From assembly GCA_016789105.1 (NCBI GenBank), contig JAEURN010000010.1, positions 115,348 to 179,347 of the forward strand: a DNA stretch of 64,000 nt, given 5' to 3'. This DNA comes from Armatimonadota bacterium. Its GTDB lineage: Bacteria > Armatimonadota > Fimbriimonadia > Fimbriimonadales > Fimbriimonadaceae. Below, piece by piece: positions 9,649 to 18,867 of this stretch. The position numbers were made by a program, and so were the translations under genes. The number at the start of each line of letters is the position of its first letter. Position 1 is the first letter of the stretch. Below the pieces are notes generated by a model. It was given only the letters and a program-made list of their open reading frames with translations. It was not told the DNA's origin and did not search any database.

Positions 9649-12600
9649 GTGCTTTTGGCCGCATTTGGACTTTCCATGCCCCAGCCGACCCTTTCCCCCT
9701 ATGCCTTGCGGTGCCAAAACCTCGACCAGGCCGATGCCGTGCAGACCGCCTCCCCGGTCTTTTCGTGGAAGCTACGGGCAACCCGAGAGGGATTGCAGGA
9801 TCTTTCGCAATCGGGCTACCAGGTGGTTGTCGCTACCAGTAAGAAGGCGCTTGAGCAAGGAGACCTTTGGGATTCGGGCCGGGTGGACAGTTCACAAACC
9901 TATGGGGTGACCTTCCAAGGCAAGCCCCTCCGGTCGGGCCAACGGGTGTGGTGGAAAGTCAGGAGTTGGGATCAGGCCGGGACAATGAGCGCCTGGTCTG
10001 CCCCCGCTGAATTCGGTGTCGGGCTCCTTAACAAATCGGATTGGTCGGCCCAGTGGATCCATGGGGGCAAACCCCAGGCGGTCACCGACCTTTTGGCTGA
10101 ATCACATTGGATTTGGTACCCCGTCCCCGATCTTTCCCATGCCCCAGCGGGGAGCCACACCTTTACTCAGTCGTTTACCGTGGCTGCCGGGGGCCGGGCA
10201 ACCGTGTTCGTCACGGCCGACAACCTCTTCTCCTTCCGTTTGAACGGTAAAGAAGTGATCCGCTCAACCGATCCTGAAGCCTGGTCTCAGGTTAAGGAAG
10301 CCGATCTGACCCCCTATTTGATTCCGGGAAAAAACCAAATAGAGGTTGTGGCGACAAATGCAACGGAAGGATATGCGGGGCTGATCGCGGCAATCGAAGT
10401 CTCTGATCCCGCAGGCTCGCGGATATTCCACACCGACGGCAGTTGGCTGTCGGACGGCCAACCAGCGATGGTCATCGGCAAAAACGGCGTGAGCCCCTGG
10501 AACACTATCCGCAAAGTGCAATTTGTTACTGCCCCGGCCCAATATTTCCGGAAGCCCATTCAAGTTGCCGGCAAGGTCGCCCGGGCCACCGCCTACGTCA
10601 CGGCGCTAGGGATCGTCGATTTCGAAGTCAATGGCCAGCGTGTGAGCGAGGATCTGTTCACACCCGGTTGGACGGACTACCGGATTAGAACCTACTATCG
10701 GGCTTTTGACATCACCCGACTCGTCAAATCCGGCAAGAATGAACTGCGGGCGGTTCTGGGCCAGGGGTGGTTTGCCGGCTATGTCGGCTGGGCGGCCCAG
10801 CGAGAACACTATGGCGACACGCCGATGCTCAAAGCCCAGATCGAGATTGAATACGCAGACGGCCGCCGCGAAACCGTTGCCACGGATGAAAGTTGGGAAT
10901 TCAGCGACGGGCCGATCCGCGACGAGCACTTTTTGCACGGGGAGAAGTACGACGCCCGGGTCGCCCCAAGCCATTGGAAGCCGGCCCTGGTCGGCCAGTG
11001 GGAAGCTTCATTGGAAGCATTTCCTGGCAACCCGGTTCGTGCCTATCAGGTGAGGACCCCAAAGACGGTCAGGGCGCTCGGCGGCGGAAGGTACTTGATC
11101 GACTTCGGCCAGAACCTCTCCGAATACTGCCGCATCCAAGTTCAAGAGCCGGCGGGAACGGTTGTGGCTTTACGCCATGGCGAGCGATTGGACACCCAGG
11201 GCAACCTTTACACTCAAAACCTCCGCCTGGCCCAAGCTGTCGACACTTACACCTGCCGGGGAGGCGGGGTCGAGGTGTGGAATCCGCGGTTCACCTTCCA
11301 TGGGTTCCAATATGTCGAAGTCTCGGGACTCTCTACGGCCCCAGGGCCAGATACCGTGCAGGCGGTGGCGATTTCCTCGGCGACCCCGGAAACTGGATCG
11401 ATGGAGACCAGCGACCCGATGCTGAACCAACTGCTCAGCAATTGCTGGTGGACTCAAAAAATGAACTTCGTCGACATCCCGACCGACTGTCCCCAACGGG
11501 ATGAACGGCTCGGATGGACGGGCGACGCCCAGGCTTACATCCAAACGGCAGCGTATTTTTCCGATGTCCAGGCATTCTTCGATAAATGGCTGGTCACCTT
11601 GGACGATGCCCAGGGGGCAGACGGCAACTATCCCAAAGTTGCCCCGGTCATTTCGCATTTGGATGACGGCGGGCCAGCTTGGGCGGATGCCGGGGTGATC
11701 TGCCCGATGGAGGTCTATGAGACCTACGGGGATATCGCATTGCTACGCCGCCATTACCCGAATATGAAGCGGTTCGTGGACTTTTGCGAAAAGCGATCCA
11801 AACCAGACCTGCTGCCGCCGGACAAGTACCACATCTATGGCGATTGGCTCAGCATCAATGCCGACACCCCCAACGACGTGATCACAACCGCCTACTTTGC
11901 TGGGAGTGCTGGGCTGGTTTCCCGGGCCGCAGAAGCCCTTGGAAACTCGGGCGACGCAAAGAAGTACCGCGATTTGCGCGACCGTGTCGCTGCGGCTTTC
12001 CGTAACGCGTTTGTCTTGCCAGACGGGAAGGTCAAGGGAGATACCCAATGTGGCTATGTTTTGGCTTTGGGGTTCGACCTCCTGACTCCAGGGCAAGCTA
12101 AAGCCGCCACCGAACGCCTGGTTGAGAACATCAAATCGCGCGGTTGGCACCTCAGCACCGGGTTTGTCGGCACCCGCGACCTGATGCACGTGCTGACGAA
12201 AATCGGCCGCAGCGATGTTGCGTTCCGGCTGCTGCACAACACGAGCTTCCCGAGTTGGGGATTCGAAATCCAACACGGGGCGACCTCGATCTGGGAGCGA
12301 TGGGACGGGTGGACCCCCGAACGCGGGTTCCAGGATGTTGGGATGAATTCGTTCGCTCACTACGCCTATGGGGCGGTTGCGGGCTGGATGTTCAAGACGG
12401 TCGGGGGGATTTCACCCCTTGAGCCCGGCTACGGCAAAATCCTGATCGAACCGCACATCGACCCCAATCTGACCTTTGCCAAAACCCGGTTCGAATCGAT
12501 CCGCGGCCCCATTGTGTGCGAGTGGATTGGCACTCCGGCCAAGGGTCGCCTGACCGTCGAGATCCCTCCCAACGCCAAGGCGACAGTCCGGTCTCCTGAC

Positions 12601-12654
12601 GGCCGGGTTTTTGAAATCGGGTCAGGGAGGCGGACAATCGCTTACGGTTTTTGA
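9649..12654 (+). CDS. Alpha-L-rhamnosidase, glycoside hydrolase family 78
   Basis: This large hydrolase (about 1000 residues) has the GH78 architecture. N-terminal beta-sandwich domains include a fibronectin-like segment (VFSWKLRA...VWWKVRSWD) and the Bac_rhamnosid_N region (RATAYVTALGIVDFEVNG, TPGWTDY). An (alpha/alpha)6 catalytic barrel follows with the signature DCPQRDERLGWTGDAQ near residue 610, plus GDWL and SIWERWDGW, then a C-terminal beta domain. The DxxxRDE segment holds the conserved acidic catalytic residues that release terminal alpha-L-rhamnose. GTG 9649 is favoured because GATACT lies exactly 6 nt before it. ATG 9676 is the alternative and would give a protein 9 residues shorter. 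I see no clear Sec signal, so the site of action is uncertain. Confidence 0.9.
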   Translation: MLLAAFGLSMPQPTLSPYALRCQNLDQADAVQTASPVFSWKLRATREGLQDLSQSGYQVVVATSKKALEQGDLWDSGRVDSSQTYGVTFQGKPLRSGQRVWWKVRSWDQAGTMSAWSAPAEFGVGLLNKSDWSAQWIHGGKPQAVTDLLAESHWIWYPVPDLSHAPAGSHTFTQSFTVAAGGRATVFVTADNLFSFRLNGKEVIRSTDPEAWSQVKEADLTPYLIPGKNQIEVVATNATEGYAGLIAAIEVSDPAGSRIFHTDGSWLSDGQPAMVIGKNGVSPWNTIRKVQFVTAPAQYFRKPIQVAGKVARATAYVTALGIVDFEVNGQRVSEDLFTPGWTDYRIRTYYRAFDITRLVKSGKNELRAVLGQGWFAGYVGWAAQREHYGDTPMLKAQIEIEYADGRRETVATDESWEFSDGPIRDEHFLHGEKYDARVAPSHWKPALVGQWEASLEAFPGNPVRAYQVRTPKTVRALGGGRYLIDFGQNLSEYCRIQVQEPAGTVVALRHGERLDTQGNLYTQNLRLAQAVDTYTCRGGGVEVWNPRFTFHGFQYVEVSGLSTAPGPDTVQAVAISSATPETGSMETSDPMLNQLLSNCWWTQKMNFVDIPTDCPQRDERLGWTGDAQAYIQTAAYFSDVQAFFDKWLVTLDDAQGADGNYPKVAPVISHLDDGGPAWADAGVICPMEVYETYGDIALLRRHYPNMKRFVDFCEKRSKPDLLPPDKYHIYGDWLSINADTPNDVITTAYFAGSAGLVSRAAEALGNSGDAKKYRDLRDRVAAAFRNAFVLPDGKVKGDTQCGYVLALGFDLLTPGQAKAATERLVENIKSRGWHLSTGFVGTRDLMHVLTKIGRSDVAFRLLHNTSFPSWGFEIQHGATSIWERWDGWTPERGFQDVGMNSFAHYAYGAVAGWMFKTVGGISPLEPGYGKILIEPHIDPNLTFAKTRFESIRGPIVCEWIGTPAKGRLTVEIPPNAKATVRSPDGRVFEIGSGRRTIAYGF

Positions 12655-12719
12655 TCCTGGCTGCAGTTGGCTGCCGGACGCTTGGTTCTGCCTTTCAAAA
12701 AGGCGTATCATCTTTGCCG

Positions 12720-13364
12720 ATGACGCCTGCCATCGCGACCTTCGCCATCTTGGCTTGCATCCAAGAAAAACCCGACCAAAGCGGGCTCGCAACGCTTAAA
12801 GAAGCCATGGCGGTTTTGCAGGATGGCGACACATCGATCCTCACTGGCCGCCGCGAGTTCAGCGGAGAATTCGACGGCGATTACGTGGTCTACCGGGAGA
12901 AACATTCCCGGCTCCGGTACGACTATTGCGGTTATTTTGGGGACAACTTGGGTTTTATCTTGACTCCCAAGGCCATGGCAGAGATCGATGGCGACGGGAA
13001 CCAGTCTTTGGTGGCACTGCCGAAATCTTGGGGTGCCCGCTCCGAGAATCCTAACACGGATTCTTACGGAGGGGTCGCCGTTTCGCTCCTCGCCCCAGTG
13101 GGGGATATCGGCACATTTGTGGATCTGAAAAAGGATGTCATCCCGGTGAAAGACAATCCTGGGGCGGTTGAGTTCACCCATGTTTCGGGAACCAAAGTCA
13201 CGGTGACCCTCCTCAAAGACAAATCGGTTTCGATCTCCGTCCCGCAACCCGGGTTTGGCGGGTTCCGCCCGCCAACGACGGCCGTCGATACCATCCGGAT
13301 CAAGGCCAAGGGGGTCAAGTTTCCCGATTGGTTGTTCGCCGTGAAAGCAACCCCGCCGAGGTAG
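12720..13364 (+). CDS. Putative lipoprotein of unknown function
   Basis: The 214-residue product starts with a short hydrophobic segment ending FAILAC (a plausible lipobox, Cys about 13). A beta-rich mature domain of about 200 residues follows, beginning with LATLKEAMAVLQ. It resembles outer-membrane lipoprotein carrier-like sequences (GEFDGDYVVYREKHSRLRYD), but not strongly enough to assign. ATG 12720 is preceded by TATCAT at 8 nt. A longer TTG start at 12651 would overlap the rhamnosidase and is less likely. The gene lies 65 nt after the rhamnosidase and may be cotranscribed. Confidence 0.6.
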   Translation: MTPAIATFAILACIQEKPDQSGLATLKEAMAVLQDGDTSILTGRREFSGEFDGDYVVYREKHSRLRYDYCGYFGDNLGFILTPKAMAEIDGDGNQSLVALPKSWGARSENPNTDSYGGVAVSLLAPVGDIGTFVDLKKDVIPVKDNPGAVEFTHVSGTKVTVTLLKDKSVSISVPQPGFGGFRPPTTAVDTIRIKAKGVKFPDWLFAVKATPPR

Positions 13365-13382
13365 ACTCGCCCTCGCCGACCC

Positions 13383-13458
13383 GGGAGTGTAGCTCAGCGG
13401 TTAGAGCAGGAGGCTCATAATCTCTTGGTCGTGGGTTCGATTCCCACCACTCCCACCA
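13383..13458 (+). tRNA. tRNA with CAT anticodon (elongator Met, or Ile2)
   Basis: A complete cloverleaf is visible. The acceptor is GGGAGTG/CACTCCC, the D stem GCTC/GAGC, and the anticodon stem GGAGG/TCTCT (with G-U pairs) around loop CTCATAA. The T stem is GTGGG/CCCAC with TTCGATT, followed by an encoded ACCA. The anticodon stem lacks the three G-C pairs of initiator tRNA, so it is elongator tRNA-Met or a lysidine-modified tRNA-Ile2. Confidence 0.93.
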
Positions 13459-13490
13459 AACTTGGTTGTGACGCGCACAAAATGGTAAAT

Positions 13491-13514
13491 GTTACATTTT
13501 AGATAATGTGTAAC
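13491..13514. promoter_or_regulatory. AT-rich imperfect palindrome upstream of the PPC protein gene
   Basis: GTTACATT and AATGTGTAAC form an inverted repeat (outer arms GTTACA/TGTAAC) around a short spacer that includes GATAAT. It sits 30 nt before ATG 13544 in otherwise GC-rich sequence and could be an operator over a -10 element. No regulator can be named. Confidence 0.35.
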
Positions 13515-13543
13515 GAACTCGATCATTTGGCATCTAAGCTGCC

Positions 13544-15139
13544 ATGAGGGCTTTCCCCGCCACCATCCTCCTTCTCTGCGCATGCCTGAGCTTTGCCCAA
13601 GGCGGGCAAGGCGGGGCCGTCGGCACGGCCAACGATGGGCAGACGCAAGACTTCGACATGATCCTGACACCTGGCCAAAGCAGCGAGCTCAAGGTCGAGG
13701 CCAAGGCCGACGATATGATCTTGGCCGTGGTGGAAAGCGGTGCCTTTGACCCCGCGGTCGCGTTAGTCGCCCCGGATGGCAAGAAACTCGTGGAAAACGA
13801 CGACATCCGCGAAGGCGACCAACGATCCCGTGTGATCTTCCGGTTCAAAGCCGACGGGACATACAAGCTGACCGTCTCGGGGTTCAAGGGGGCAGCCGGC
13901 GGCCCGTTCCGGATCAGCCTCAAGCGGTTCCACGCCCCCCTCTTGGAAGGCGGCTCGGCGTCGGCGGATTTCAGCGGCATCGACCCGGTGTGGAGGGCGA
14001 TCCCGATCAAAAAAGACACGCCGACCGTGATCGCCACCTACGGTTCGGGCAACCAGGTGCCTTCCGGATACGACTCAACTGGCGAGCGCCTGGCCAACGA
14101 GGCGGATGCGATGACATTTGGAATGGGTGGCCGGTTCACCTACACATCACCCATCGACCAAGAGATCTATGTGTTCATCCCCCGGTCTGGTTACCGGGGG
14201 TTCACCATCGATGCGGTGCCGGTCAAGTTCCAAGAACTTGCCGTTAATGGCGAGGTTTCTGGGGAATTGGCGCGCAGCCAACAAATGGCATACCGCTTTC
14301 ACGCGGCCGCCGGGGCTTTGTTGCGCACCCAGGCCGGACCGGGGCGGTCGGGGTTCCAAGTGGCTTTCCGCCCGGTCAAGCTGGATGACCCGAAGTCCGT
14401 GAACCCGTTTGGCTCCTTGCCGGGGATCTCGAAGAACTCGAATGCCGGAACGTATTTCGTCCGGGCGTCCGGGGTTTATGAAGCCATCGTGGCCCACACC
14501 GGCTTTCAACCCCAGGCTTTCCGATTTTCAATCTCGGAGTTCTCCCGGGCGTGGCAGCCGGAAACACAGTCCGATTCGCTCCCGATCGGCGAAAACCTCT
14601 ACTACAAGTTCGATCTGCCCTTGGGGGTGTTGTTGGATCTATCGTCCACCAGTGCCGTGTTCGACATGAATATCTCTCTGCTTGACGCCGATGGGAATGC
14701 CATTGCCAACCAGGACGACAATGGCGATTCGCCCGACCCCAAGTTCCAGATGCTGGTCACCAGGCCTGGCACATACATTTTGCGGGTGGGATCTTATGGC
14801 AACGGCGGGGGCGGCGCGTTTTCAATCGAGAAGCACTTGACTTTCCCCAGCCAATATCGGAGCGGCGAAACGTTTGAACTTGGAGCCGACAGGCCTGCTT
14901 TGCGGCTGATCCCCGCTAAAAAAGGGCAGTTCTTCTACTTGGCGGTGACCGGGACATCCCGGGCGGAGTTGGCCTTCTATAATCCGGACGGCCGGATCCT
15001 GCCGGCCTCGCAGATGGAGGAACCAGGTGGGCGGCGCATCTTTTTGGTCAATCCGCAAAGCGACGGCGACATCCTGGTGACATTTTCGACTGCTGCCCCG
15101 GGCACGGTCACCGTTTCAAACGCCACCATCGGCGGCTAA
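13544..15139 (+). CDS. Secreted protein with PPC-like (pre-peptidase C-terminal) domains
   Basis: The 531-residue protein has a signal peptide ([20 protein letters not shown]). Tandem beta-sandwich domains resemble PPC/DUF-type bacterial adhesion or stabilising domains. The first is about 35-130, with [20 protein letters not shown] and [16 protein letters not shown]. Another is about 345-430, with [20 protein letters not shown] and [15 protein letters not shown]. No protease or other catalytic domain is present, which is unusual because PPC domains commonly ride on peptidases. It is probably a secreted or surface binding protein. It converges with hisF and shares its stop region (CTAA) with it. 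Confidence 0.7.
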   Translation: MRAFPATILLLCACLSFAQGGQGGAVGTANDGQTQDFDMILTPGQSSELKVEAKADDMILAVVESGAFDPAVALVAPDGKKLVENDDIREGDQRSRVIFRFKADGTYKLTVSGFKGAAGGPFRISLKRFHAPLLEGGSASADFSGIDPVWRAIPIKKDTPTVIATYGSGNQVPSGYDSTGERLANEADAMTFGMGGRFTYTSPIDQEIYVFIPRSGYRGFTIDAVPVKFQELAVNGEVSGELARSQQMAYRFHAAAGALLRTQAGPGRSGFQVAFRPVKLDDPKSVNPFGSLPGISKNSNAGTYFVRASGVYEAIVAHTGFQPQAFRFSISEFSRAWQPETQSDSLPIGENLYYKFDLPLGVLLDLSSTSAVFDMNISLLDADGNAIANQDDNGDSPDPKFQMLVTRPGTYILRVGSYGNGGGGAFSIEKHLTFPSQYRSGETFELGADRPALRLIPAKKGQFFYLAVTGTSRAELAFYNPDGRILPASQMEEPGGRRIFLVNPQSDGDILVTFSTAAPGTVTVSNATIGG

Positions 15140-15894
15140 ACCGGCCGGATTGCCAGCCCGGATTCCGCCATGAACGACTTGAGTTCGGAAATCTGGGCCA
15201 TGCCGTCGTGGAGGATGCCCGCCAGCAAAACCGCGTCGGCTTTGCCAACGGTGACCGCCTCAACCAAGTGGCCGGCATTCCCAGCCCCGCCGCTGGCAAT
15301 GACCGGGACTTCGACAGCATTGGATACGGCTTCCGTGAGCTTCAGGTCGTAGCCGGACCGGGTGCCGTCGCCATCCATCGAAGTGAGCAGGATTTCGCCC
15401 GCCCCGCGTGCAACCAATTCGATGGCCCAGTCAATGGCGTCCAGGCCAGTGTCGTGCCGCCCGCCGTGGGTGAACACATGCCACCGGTCACCTGACCGCT
15501 TGGCATCGATGGCGGCGACGACACATTGGGAACCGAATATCTGCGCCGCTTCTTGCACCAATTCCGGGTTTGCGACGGCTGCTGAGTTCAAACTAACCTT
15601 ATCGGCCCCGGCAAACAATGCCGCCCGGATATCGTCTACGATTTTCAAGCCGCCCCCCACCGTGAAAGGAATGAAGACATTTTCGGCCACCTGCCTTGCC
15701 AGGTCGATGACGGCCGGACGGCCTTCGTGGGTGGCGGTGATGTCGAGGAAAACCAATTCGTCGGCCCCTTGCGCAGCATAGAACCGTGCAAGTTCCACCG
15801 GGTCGCCGGCATCGCGGATTTCGACGAAGTTCGTCCCTTTCACAACCCGGCCCGCCTTGATGTCCAGGCAGGGGATGAGTCGGATTGGCTTCAT
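15136..15894 (-). CDS. hisF: Imidazole glycerol phosphate synthase cyclase subunit HisF
   Basis: The 252-residue (beta/alpha)8 barrel has the family text from the first residues ([15 protein letters not shown], catalytic Asp11) and the second catalytic Asp in [11 protein letters not shown] (about 130). The phosphate-binding glycines lie in FTVGGGLK and VIASGGAGN. It uses ammonia from HisH to convert PRFAR to imidazole glycerol phosphate plus AICAR in histidine biosynthesis. No other his gene is nearby. It is the third gene of a minus-strand operon (4-nt overlap with the upstream gene), which is an orphan position for hisF. It ends overlapping the convergent gene by 4 nt. Confidence 0.96.
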   Translation of the reverse strand: MKPIRLIPCLDIKAGRVVKGTNFVEIRDAGDPVELARFYAAQGADELVFLDITATHEGRPAVIDLARQVAENVFIPFTVGGGLKIVDDIRAALFAGADKVSLNSAAVANPELVQEAAQIFGSQCVVAAIDAKRSGDRWHVFTHGGRHDTGLDAIDWAIELVARGAGEILLTSMDGDGTRSGYDLKLTEAVSNAVEVPVIASGGAGNAGHLVEAVTVGKADAVLLAGILHDGMAQISELKSFMAESGLAIRPV

Positions 15895-16733
15895 GAGACC
15901 ACCTGCCGGCGGACAATGCCGACGCGGCGACCGATCGGGTCGCGTCCGGCGAGTTGCAAGATGAAAACGTCGCCGTACTCATCGAATTCCCACGGGCCTG
16001 GATCCTCGGGATTCCGGAAGATGTGGTGGGCAAGCCGGGTGAGCAGCCCAGTCATCAAAACCTGCCGATCGTCTTCTTGGGGTTCTGTCCGGAGCTCGTC
16101 CCAACCGATTTTTCGGAGGCCGAATGTCCGGGCAAAGCTCCCGTCTTCATCCGACATCCACGCGATGCGCAGATGGAAATCTGGCCGTTCCGCGTTGTTG
16201 TTTTGTTCCAGGAACCCCCGGAATTCTCCGGCGGTCGTCATGCGCTCGCTGATATGGTCGAAAACGACTTCGCCTCCCATTTTCTCAGCCAAGGCATCGA
16301 CCATATGGGGCAAAAATTGCAAATGCCGGAAGTCCTTGAGCCGGGCCTCGCTGGCATACCGCACCTTGACTAAGGCAGGGCATTTGGCCAATCTTTCCAA
16401 GATCTCCTTGGTTGGTTCAACCCCTTCTTCGAACAGGTCAGGGCGGAAAAAGGTCGGGTTCTTGTCTTTGAGCGCAACCGCCAGATGAACCCGGACATCG
16501 GTGAAGAGCAAGCCTTCCCTGGCCCCGATGCTCGCCTTTCCGGGACGGTTGTGGGGGTTTGCACTAATCATCCGATCCATCAATTCGGTTTGATCCGGGA
16601 GTTTGGTGCCAGTGGTGTAAAGCCAGTATTCGGTCAGAGCCAGGTATCCGGGTTCCCGTCTGCCGTTGAAGGCACGCCAGGCGAGGAGCCCGAAGGCTGC
16701 GAGAATCAAGGCGACCGGGATCAGCCAGATCAC
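15891..16733 (-). CDS. Membrane-anchored protein of unknown function in the hisF operon
   Basis: The 280-residue protein starts at GTG 16733, where GTGA overlaps the TGA of the upstream small gene. It has an N-terminal transmembrane helix ([18 protein letters not shown]) and then a cytosolic or periplasmic domain without a recognised family (text such as [20 protein letters not shown] and [17 protein letters not shown]). The frame stays open much further upstream, but that extension overlaps the Zn-ribbon gene and reads as low-quality Arg/Pro-rich text, so I reject it. A 4-nt overlap with hisF on the other side indicates tight cotranscription. Confidence 0.65.
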   Translation of the reverse strand: MIWLIPVALILAAFGLLAWRAFNGRREPGYLALTEYWLYTTGTKLPDQTELMDRMISANPHNRPGKASIGAREGLLFTDVRVHLAVALKDKNPTFFRPDLFEEGVEPTKEILERLAKCPALVKVRYASEARLKDFRHLQFLPHMVDALAEKMGGEVVFDHISERMTTAGEFRGFLEQNNNAERPDFHLRIAWMSDEDGSFARTFGLRKIGWDELRTEPQEDDRQVLMTGLLTRLAHHIFRNPEDPGPWEFDEYGDVFILQLAGRDPIGRRVGIVRRQVVS

Positions 16734-16951
16734 TCCGGCATCACCCCGGATGTCCAGTTCAGGGCCAACTCCGTTTCTGCCGCGGTGAGGTAAGTCCAAC
16801 AGACGCTGCACAGCCCGGCTTCGTTGACCTTTGGATCTCGGCATAGCAGGCACATATCCGTTCGCACGGCCTCCTTGACGATCCTGGCCTGCCCCAAGGC
16901 CCAAACCAGTTGGTCGCGGGGGATCCCTTCCGGGTTGATGCGGCCATCCAC
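16730..16951 (-). CDS. Small zinc-ribbon-like protein
   Basis: The 73-residue protein carries CLLC and, 12 residues later, CSVC, a four-cysteine zinc-ribbon pattern, followed by WTYLTAAETELALNW. GTG 16951 is chosen because TAGAAT lies exactly 6 nt upstream, suggesting a leaderless message. It is the first gene of the operon with the membrane protein and hisF (4-nt overlap). The function is unknown; such small zinc ribbons commonly mediate protein or nucleic-acid contacts. Confidence 0.6.
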   Translation of the reverse strand: MDGRINPEGIPRDQLVWALGQARIVKEAVRTDMCLLCRDPKVNEAGLCSVCWTYLTAAETELALNWTSGVMPE

Positions 16952-16991
16952 TCCAGGATTCTACTCGTGCCCCCCTGGGTAACCTGGACTG

Positions 16992-17765
16992 ATGCGCATC
17001 GCGACGTTCAATGTGAACTCGATCCGGGCCCGGATCCCCCGGGTTTTGGAATGGCTGGCGGAAGCCCAGCCGGATCTCGTCGCGATTCAAGAGACCAAAG
17101 TCGAGGATGCGAAATTTCCATTTGCCGAACTTGAGCCAACGGGGTATGAAATCACGATTCACGGGCAACCCCGCTACAACGGCGTCTGCTTTTTGACCAA
17201 AGGGCCGTTAGAGGATGTCCAGACCGGCTTTGGTGACCCCACGATGCCAGAAGATGCCCGAATCATCCGCGCCGTTTACCAGGGGGTCGAATTCATCGAC
17301 ACATACGTACCAAATGGCACCCAGGTCGGCACCGATAAGTGGGATTACAAGCTCGCCTGGCTGGACCGGTTTTCTCGCTATTGCGAGGAGACGATCGGCA
17401 AAGACGACAAAGTCGTCTGGCTGGGGGATATCAACATCGCCCCGACGGCGGACGACGTTTATGAAGCGGAACGGCATTTGGGCGGTGTCGGCCATCACCC
17501 GGACGAATTTGAACGCCTGAAACGGATCGTCGAGTGGGGCTGGACGGACTGCTTCCGCCGCCAAACCCCGGGGCCGGGTCATTACACGTTTTTCGATTTC
17601 CGGATACCGAACAGCGTCCAGCGCAACCTGGGATGGCGGATCGACCACATCTACGCTTCTCCAGCCGTCAAGCGGGCTTGCAAAAAGGTCTGGGTGGATT
17701 TGGATGCCCGCAAGAAAGACAAGCCGAGCGACCACGCGCCTCTAGTTGCCGATTTCGAGTTCTAG
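16992..17765 (+). CDS. xthA: Exodeoxyribonuclease III
   Basis: The 257-residue Mg-dependent AP endonuclease/3'-5' exonuclease has the family motifs in order: FNVNSIRAR (Asn7 region), IQETKVED (catalytic metal-binding Glu34), WLGDINIAP (Asp/Asn pair), WRIDHIYAS and SDHAPLV (C-terminal Asp-His). It repairs abasic sites and 3' blocks in the cytosol. ATG 16992 has TAACCT exactly 6 nt upstream. It is divergent from the Zn-ribbon/hisF operon with only 40 nt between start codons, so the two promoters are packed head to head. Confidence 0.95.
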   Translation: MRIATFNVNSIRARIPRVLEWLAEAQPDLVAIQETKVEDAKFPFAELEPTGYEITIHGQPRYNGVCFLTKGPLEDVQTGFGDPTMPEDARIIRAVYQGVEFIDTYVPNGTQVGTDKWDYKLAWLDRFSRYCEETIGKDDKVVWLGDINIAPTADDVYEAERHLGGVGHHPDEFERLKRIVEWGWTDCFRRQTPGPGHYTFFDFRIPNSVQRNLGWRIDHIYASPAVKRACKKVWVDLDARKKDKPSDHAPLVADFEF

Positions 17766-17815
17766 GATTTGAGTCGAGCCTGGTGAGGCGTTTTGGGATC
17801 AGCGCAACTGCCACG

Positions 17816-17902
17816 AGCCTAGTGCCATTCGACCCCTCCCATTCCCTCCCCAGTCCTGGGGAGGGAATGGGAATGCCGCCAATCAATTTGGGCGCCCCGG
17901 GG
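17816..17902. repeat. REP-like intergenic repeat, copy 1
   Basis: The unit starts AGTGCCATTCGACCCCTCCC, then carries a nearly perfect palindrome (ATTCCCTCCCCAG / CTGGGGAGGGAAT, 17841-17868). After a variable stretch it ends CAATTTGGGCGCCCCGGG. A related copy starts 134 nt downstream. It lies between the convergent genes xthA and the anti-sigma gene and could act as a bidirectional transcription stop. Confidence 0.8.
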
Positions 17903-17949
17903 AACACAAAACATGGCCCGGACTTGCAATAGTAGGGTGCCACTGGCGG

Positions 17950-18038
17950 AGCCAGTGCCATTCGACCCCTCCCTAACCCTCCCCAGTCCTGGGGAGGGAA
18001 TCATGAAATCTGCCAGTCACTTTGGATGCCCTGGGATT
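17950..18038. repeat. REP-like intergenic repeat, copy 2
   Basis: This second copy has the same AGTGCCATTCGACCCCTCCC entry, the palindrome CCCTCCCCAG / CTGGGGAGGG (17977-17998) and the tail CACTTTGGATGCCCTGGG. It is preceded by a further small hairpin CACTGGC-GGA-GCCAGTG (17941-17957). No gene is supported between 17766 and 18095. Confidence 0.8.
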
Positions 18039-18095
18039 GCCAAGAAATTGAGAATCTCACGAGTTTCAAAATTCGATAAGCCAACAAAGAAATGA

Positions 18096-18120
18096 GCCCG
18101 GATTGGTGGTCCGGGCCGCA
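18096..18120 (-). terminator. Possible terminator of the sigma/anti-sigma operon
   Basis: The stem GCCCGGA / TCCGGGC (18096-18102 and 18110-18116) lies 34 nt past the anti-sigma stop. On the minus strand it is followed by TCATTTCTTTG, a weak T tract. Confidence 0.5.
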
Positions 18121-18153
18121 TTTGGTTGGAGAGGAAGGAAATGAAGGAAATCG

Positions 18154-18867
18154 TCAGCGCATCATGGTTTCGGCGTAGGCCGTGAGCTCTTGGGTGTCCC
18201 GTTCGCCGAACAGGATGCAGGTGTTGCCTTGGACAGACCAGGACACGCAGTTGGTGTTGTTGAGCGTGCCTGACTTGACATTGGGGTTCGATGTCGCTTT
18301 GTCGAGCCCTTCGATCCGATCGGCACCTTGAATCATCAGGATGGCGAGTCCGCCAAGGCCATATTTGTCGCGCAGTCCATAGCGTAAGAACGGCCGGTTA
18401 TCGAGATAGCCTCCCGAGACGCTTGTGCGTTGGAATTCGGACAGGTCGACGTAGTCAAGGGCCTTGACCCGGGGGGCTTCACCTCGGGGCATCGCGGCCG
18501 CCGGGTCAAGGAGCCCGGCGATTTGGGTGTTAGAAACGGTGCGCGACCCAAGGACGCGGTTCACCGTGCCCCCGGCAAATATCATGAGGAGCAAAGCCCC
18601 GCAAAACATCCAAGCCCAGCGGCCGACAAATGATTCGGTCGACTTGACGCGATCCAGGGCCTCAAGACGTTCGACGCACTTGTTCCATCCTTCGTCGTTG
18701 GCCACCGGCCGGCAATGTGCTCCCAAAGAACTCTTCATCGCGCGCGCCCATTCAAATTCGGCCCGCAGCTTTTCGTTGCTTTCAAGGAGCTGACGTGCCT
18801 CTGCCTCTTCGCCCGGCGCAAGTTCGCCGTCTGCTAGGGCGTGCATCAATTCAACTTCTCGACTCAT
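18154..18867 (-). CDS. Membrane anti-sigma factor (no zinc motif)
   Basis: The 237-residue protein has an N-terminal anti-sigma-like helix bundle (LMHALADGELAPGEEAEARQLL), one transmembrane helix (about 82-102, WAWMFCGALLLMIFAGG) and a periplasmic C-terminal domain of about 130 residues. It follows the ECF sigma gene with a 4-nt overlap, the classical arrangement in which the anti-sigma factor holds the sigma factor at the membrane. The H-x3-C-x2-C zinc motif of ZAS-type anti-sigma factors is absent, so it belongs to the zinc-free branch. The periplasmic domain presumably senses the signal (inference). The C-terminal text CVSWSVQGNTCILFGERDTQEL resembles domains in other putative transmembrane anti-sigma proteins. 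Confidence 0.75.
   Translation of the reverse strand: MSREVELMHALADGELAPGEEAEARQLLESNEKLRAEFEWARAMKSSLGAHCRPVANDEGWNKCVERLEALDRVKSTESFVGRWAWMFCGALLLMIFAGGTVNRVLGSRTVSNTQIAGLLDPAAAMPRGEAPRVKALDYVDLSEFQRTSVSGGYLDNRPFLRYGLRDKYGLGGLAILMIQGADRIEGLDKATSNPNVKSGTLNNTNCVSWSVQGNTCILFGERDTQELTAYAETMMR

Noticed and set aside
16734-17168. 5' extension of the membrane-protein gene in the hisF operon to about 17168
   Set aside because: The extension overlaps the Zn-ribbon gene and the xthA start, and its Arg/Pro/Gly text is non-coding in character. GTG 16733 with a GTGA overlap is better.
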